This document shows positions 5,466 to 8,428 of a DNA stretch of 8,428 nt, piece by piece. The notes beneath the pieces are model-generated. The model searched no databases and was not told where the DNA came from. It saw only the letters and a program-made list of their open reading frames with translations. Both the position numbers and the translations under genes were made by a program. Source of the DNA: Gammaproteobacteria bacterium (lineage in GTDB: Bacteria; Pseudomonadota; Gammaproteobacteria; Magnimaribacterales; Magnimaribacteraceae). Every line of letters starts with the position of its first letter. The stretch's first letter is position 1. Location: positions 2,722 to 11,149 of the forward strand of contig PAOE01000050.1 in NCBI GenBank assembly GCA_002707915.1, written 5' to 3'.

Positions 5466-7716
5466 TCAAGAATTAGAACAAAACTTAAATACCGCTTTCA
5501 AAATTGCGCAAACTCAAAAACATGAGTTTGTTACAGTAGAGCATCTTCTTTTAGCATTATTAGATAATTCCGATGCTATTCAATTACTTTCATCAAACAA
5601 CATTAACACTGAAAAACTTAGAGTTGAATTGGAAGAATTCATAGGCTCAACAACACCTAAAACCTCAGATGAATCAAAACTTGAAATTCAACCTACTTTA
5701 GGTTTTCAGCGAGTAATACAAAGAGCTGTTTTTCATGTCCAATCTTCAGGTAAAGAAGAGGTTAATGGAAGCAATATACTCGTAGCAATATTCAGCGAAA
5801 AAGAATCACAAAGTGTTTTTCTTTTGGAACAGTATGGTCTTACAAGACTTGATGCTGTGTCCTATCTCAGTCATGGTAAAAGCGATAAACAAAATAATTC
5901 AGAAACCGAAGTAAATGAATCCAACGAGCCTGAATCAAATAATGCTCTAGAACAATACACCACTAATCTAAATAAGGAAGCCTTGGAGGGTAGGATAGAT
6001 CCTCTCATCGGGAGAACTAAAGAAATAGAGAGAGTCGTTCAGATTTTAGCTAGAAGAAGTAAAAATAATCCATTACTAGTTGGTGAGTCTGGTGTTGGAA
6101 AGACTGCCATTGCAGAAGGCTTAGCAAAGTTAATAACAGAAAATAAAGTTCCTGAATTAATTAAAGATAGTGTTATTTATTCTTTAGATATGGGCGCTCT
6201 TTTGGCTGGGACAAAGTATAGAGGAGACTTTGAAGAGAGACTTAAAGCTGTTCTAAATGCATTAGAAGAAGATGCAACAGCGATTCTATTCATTGATGAG
6301 ATTCATACTATTATCGGTGCAGGTGCTACATCAGGTGGTGTAATGGATGCTTCTAACCTGCTTAAACCTGCCTTAGCTAAACGAGGTCTTCAATTTTTAG
6401 GCTCTACAACTTACAAAGAATTTAGAGGTATTTTTGAGAAGGATAGAGCTTTATCAAGAAGATTTCAAAAAGTTGAAGTAACTGAGCCATCAATCGAAGA
6501 AACCTTTGATATCCTCAAAGGACTAAAAGATAGATTTGAGGAGCATCATAATATTAGATACACAGATGGCTCATTGAGAGCCGCATCTTCTTTAGCTTCA
6601 AAGCATATAAATGATAGATATCTTCCAGACAAAGCAATTGATGTGGTTGATGAAGCAGGAGCTAGACAAAATCTTTTACCATCCTCAAAAAGAAAAAAAA
6701 CTATCAATGAATTAGATATAGAAAAAATTGTTGCTTCAATAGCCAGAATACCTGAAAAAACAGTCTCCACATCAGACAAAAAATCACTAGAAAAATTAGA
6801 AGAAAATTTAAAACGAGTAATCTTTGGACAGGATGAGGCGGTTGAAAAGCTTTCTTCTGCTATCAAGCTCGCAAGGGCTGGATTAAGAGTTGATGAAAAA
6901 CCAGTTGGCTCTTTCTTATTTTCTGGTCCTACTGGAGTTGGAAAAACAGAAGTGAGTAAGCAATTGGCACAAATAATGGGAATTGAATTTGTGAGATTTG
7001 ATATGTCTGAGTACATGGAAAGACATACAGTTTCTAGGTTAATAGGAGCACCTCCTGGTTACGTTGGTTATGACCAAGGTGGTTTGCTTACTGAATCCGT
7101 CAATAAACATCCGCACTCTGTCATTCTTTTGGATGAGATAGAAAAGGCTCATCCCGAAGTATTCAATATCTTGTTGCAAGTGATGGATCATGGAACCTTG
7201 ACGGACAATAATGGAAGGAAAGCAGATTTCAGAAATACCATAGTTATCATGACCACTAATACAGGTGCTCAAGATATGAGTAGAGCTAGCATGGGTTTTC
7301 AATCCCAAGATCATTCATCTGACGCAACAGAAATGATAAAGAAAACCTTCTCCCCCGAATTTAGAAATAGATTAGATGGAATTATCCAATTCAATCCTCT
7401 TCCTACAGAAGTAATAAGAACTGTGGTTGATAAATTTTTGGTTGAGCTTCAGGTTCAATTAGATGTTCAAAAGGTTCAATTAGAAGTTTCAGAAGATGCA
7501 CGTGACTGGCTTTTAGAAAATGGCTATGACAAAAATATGGGAGCTAGACCAATGCAAAGACTCATTCAAGACACAATAAAGACTGTTTTGGCTGAAGAGA
7601 TACTATTTGGTAAATTATCAAAAGCTGGTGGCGTTGCCTCAGTTACATTAGTTAATGGAAAAATCAACGTTAATTTAACAGAAAACCCCAACAAGAAAGA
7701 AAAGGTCAAACATTGA
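5458..7716 (+). CDS. clpA: ATP-dependent Clp protease ATP-binding subunit ClpA
   Basis: Cytosolic AAA+ unfoldase that docks on ClpP and receives N-degron substrates from ClpS. I place the start at ATG 5458, giving [10 protein letters not shown] as in E. coli (MLNQELELSL). An upstream in-frame TTG at 5449 would add three residues with no support, and AGAGGA lies 11 nt before the ATG. The product is 752 residues (E. coli 758). The N-domain (1-140) is followed by an Asn/Ser/Glu-rich linker (about 141-165). D1 has Walker A GESGVGKT (209-216), pore loop GTKYRGD (251-257), Walker B with Asp280-Glu281 and an arginine pair at 334-335. D2 has Walker A GPTGVGKT (490-497), pore loop PPGYVGY (532-538), Walker B with Asp559-Glu560, FRNRLD (635-640) and sensor-2 GAR (695-697). 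The ClpP-binding loop, IGL in E. coli, reads Met612-Gly613-Phe614. It overlaps clpS by 8 bp and the following hydrolase by 4 bp. Confidence 0.98.
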   Translation: MINQELEQNLNTAFKIAQTQKHEFVTVEHLLLALLDNSDAIQLLSSNNINTEKLRVELEEFIGSTTPKTSDESKLEIQPTLGFQRVIQRAVFHVQSSGKEEVNGSNILVAIFSEKESQSVFLLEQYGLTRLDAVSYLSHGKSDKQNNSETEVNESNEPESNNALEQYTTNLNKEALEGRIDPLIGRTKEIERVVQILARRSKNNPLLVGESGVGKTAIAEGLAKLITENKVPELIKDSVIYSLDMGALLAGTKYRGDFEERLKAVLNALEEDATAILFIDEIHTIIGAGATSGGVMDASNLLKPALAKRGLQFLGSTTYKEFRGIFEKDRALSRRFQKVEVTEPSIEETFDILKGLKDRFEEHHNIRYTDGSLRAASSLASKHINDRYLPDKAIDVVDEAGARQNLLPSSKRKKTINELDIEKIVASIARIPEKTVSTSDKKSLEKLEENLKRVIFGQDEAVEKLSSAIKLARAGLRVDEKPVGSFLFSGPTGVGKTEVSKQLAQIMGIEFVRFDMSEYMERHTVSRLIGAPPGYVGYDQGGLLTESVNKHPHSVILLDEIEKAHPEVFNILLQVMDHGTLTDNNGRKADFRNTIVIMTTNTGAQDMSRASMGFQSQDHSSDATEMIKKTFSPEFRNRLDGIIQFNPLPTEVIRTVVDKFLVELQVQLDVQKVQLEVSEDARDWLLENGYDKNMGARPMQRLIQDTIKTVLAEEILFGKLSKAGGVASVTLVNGKINVNLTENPNKKEKVKH

Positions 7717-8428
7717 GATGTTGGCTCATCACATTGACGATATTCAGCTCGTTGACACTCGGGCAGGAGAAGCTTACTAGTGAAAATGCCCCAAAAACTA
7801 TCTTGTTTTGGAACACAGAACAAAAGCTTGAAGGTTTCGGTAATATAAAGGAAATTCTTCCTACAAGACAAGTATCGAAAAGTCAGAACTTTTATCCATT
7901 CCGCTATGACTTACTTGATCTGTCCAATCTTAAGTATAAATTTAAAGGTGAAGAATTTTCCTTAGAAGATTTTATACAAACTTTTAAAATAGCCGGTCTT
8001 ATAGTAATCCGTAATGGAGTTATTCTTTATGAATCTTATGATTTTGGAAATGACGAGACTACAAAATGGGTATCTTTTTCAGTTACAAAGTCAGTTACAT
8101 CCATGCTGCTTGGTGCTGCAATCAAAGATGGACACATAAAATCTGTTGAAGATAAAGTTACTATTTATTTACCTCAATTATTAAATAGTAATTATCAAGA
8201 TGTTTCTATAAAGCAAGTTCTCCAAATGTCCTCAGGTATAGACTGGAATGAAGATTATGAAGATCCATTATCAGATGTAAATATTGCTGGTGCTTTGAAT
8301 TCTCTTAATCTTTATGAATATCTGAATAATCTCAATAAAAAGTCATCTGCAGGTAATAAGTTTAATTACAACACTGGAGAGACTAATCTTATTGGTGGAA
8401 TAGTACGAGCTGCCATTGGAGATAATTT
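7713..8428 (+). CDS. Secreted serine hydrolase of the beta-lactamase (NylB/EstB-like) family, 5' part, TTG start
   Basis: The reading frame is open from 7674 to the right edge with no ATG before the catalytic core. TTG 7713 is the first usable start: it overlaps the clpA stop as TTGA, has AAAAGG 7 nt upstream, and opens with a signal peptide ([17 protein letters not shown], probable cut near residue 17). The visible 238 residues contain the class C beta-lactamase-type active site. Ser123-Val-Thr-Lys126 in WVSFSVTKSVTS is the SxxK pair, and Tyr219 in FNYNTGETNLIGG is the catalytic tyrosine. LPQLL and QVLQMSSGIDWNEDY also match COG1680 members, especially those annotated as 6-aminohexanoate-dimer hydrolase-like. 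The third motif (KTG/HTG-like) lies beyond the window. Such proteins are esterases, amidases or peptidases more often than true beta-lactamases, so resistance should not be inferred. The likely location is the periplasm; there is no lipobox cysteine. Confidence 0.9.
   Translation, partial: MRCWLITLTIFSSLTLGQEKLTSENAPKTILFWNTEQKLEGFGNIKEILPTRQVSKSQNFYPFRYDLLDLSNLKYKFKGEEFSLEDFIQTFKIAGLIVIRNGVILYESYDFGNDETTKWVSFSVTKSVTSMLLGAAIKDGHIKSVEDKVTIYLPQLLNSNYQDVSIKQVLQMSSGIDWNEDYEDPLSDVNIAGALNSLNLYEYLNNLNKKSSAGNKFNYNTGETNLIGGIVRAAIGDN

Noticed and set aside
6546..7016. 156-residue minus-strand ORF
   Set aside because: It lies fully antisense to the conserved ClpA core, shows no recognisable domain, and is explained by clpA codon bias.
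7451..7484. 13-bp direct repeat (AGGTTCAATTAGA) 21 bp apart in clpA
   Set aside because: It encodes two VQL-type segments that also line up with E. coli ClpA without an insertion, so it is coincidental codon similarity rather than a duplication.
7718..7780. ATG at 7718 as the start of the gene after clpA
   Set aside because: That frame stops after 20 codons at TAG 7778-7780 and is out of frame with the serine hydrolase; TTG 7713 is in frame and gives a signal peptide.
7566..7871. 101-residue minus-strand ORF across the clpA/hydrolase junction
   Set aside because: It is antisense to the ClpA C-terminus and to the hydrolase signal peptide, with no family resemblance. The plus-strand genes account for the DNA.

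Overview
The window is a gene-dense, low-GC (about one third G+C by eye) bacterial segment. Every core gene reads most like a gammaproteobacterial homologue: PurB, MnmA, AceK-type isocitrate dehydrogenase, ClpS and ClpA. Three traits suggest a streamlined marine gammaproteobacterium, with SAR86-like as my best guess: very short or negative intergenic distances, few clear Shine-Dalgarno sites, and a load of amidohydrolase, glutathione-transferase and beta-lactamase-fold genes. The lineage is an inference from style, not a search result.

Layout. (1) 1-438, minus strand: the 5' part of purB, cut by the left edge. (2) 439-508: a short divergent promoter region. (3) 509-2752, plus strand: a compact block holding an exported metal-dependent amidohydrolase, a GTT2-like glutathione S-transferase, a previously uncalled 30-codon single-membrane-helix ORF and a YhbQ-type GIY-YIG protein. 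(4) 2720-3787, minus strand: mnmA, whose 3' end overlaps the GIY-YIG gene by 33 bp. (5) 3788-3855: a divergent intergenic region with a plausible icd promoter. (6) 3856-8428, plus strand: icd, clpS, clpA and the 5' part of a secreted NylB/EstB-like serine hydrolase, all overlapping end to end and cut by the right edge. No RNA genes, insertion sequences, CRISPR arrays or stretches over 300 bp without a gene were seen.

How it fits together. From memory, purB, hflD, mnmA, icd, cspD, clpS, clpA and infA form a conserved gammaproteobacterial neighbourhood (Pseudomonas has this order; E. coli keeps the purB-hflD-mnmA...icd part). Here the scaffold is kept, but the hflD position between mnmA and purB holds the four-ORF plus-strand block, cspD is absent between icd and clpS, and infA is replaced directly after clpA by the serine hydrolase. 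ClpS and ClpA form the N-degron adaptor/unfoldase pair. They are downstream of, and probably cotranscribed with, the TCA-cycle gene icd.

The most useful corrections to a plain ORF call are: the purB fragment at the left edge; the 30-codon ORF at 2403-2495; the clpA start moved to ATG 5458; and the serine hydrolase starting at TTG 7713 inside the clpA stop codon region.
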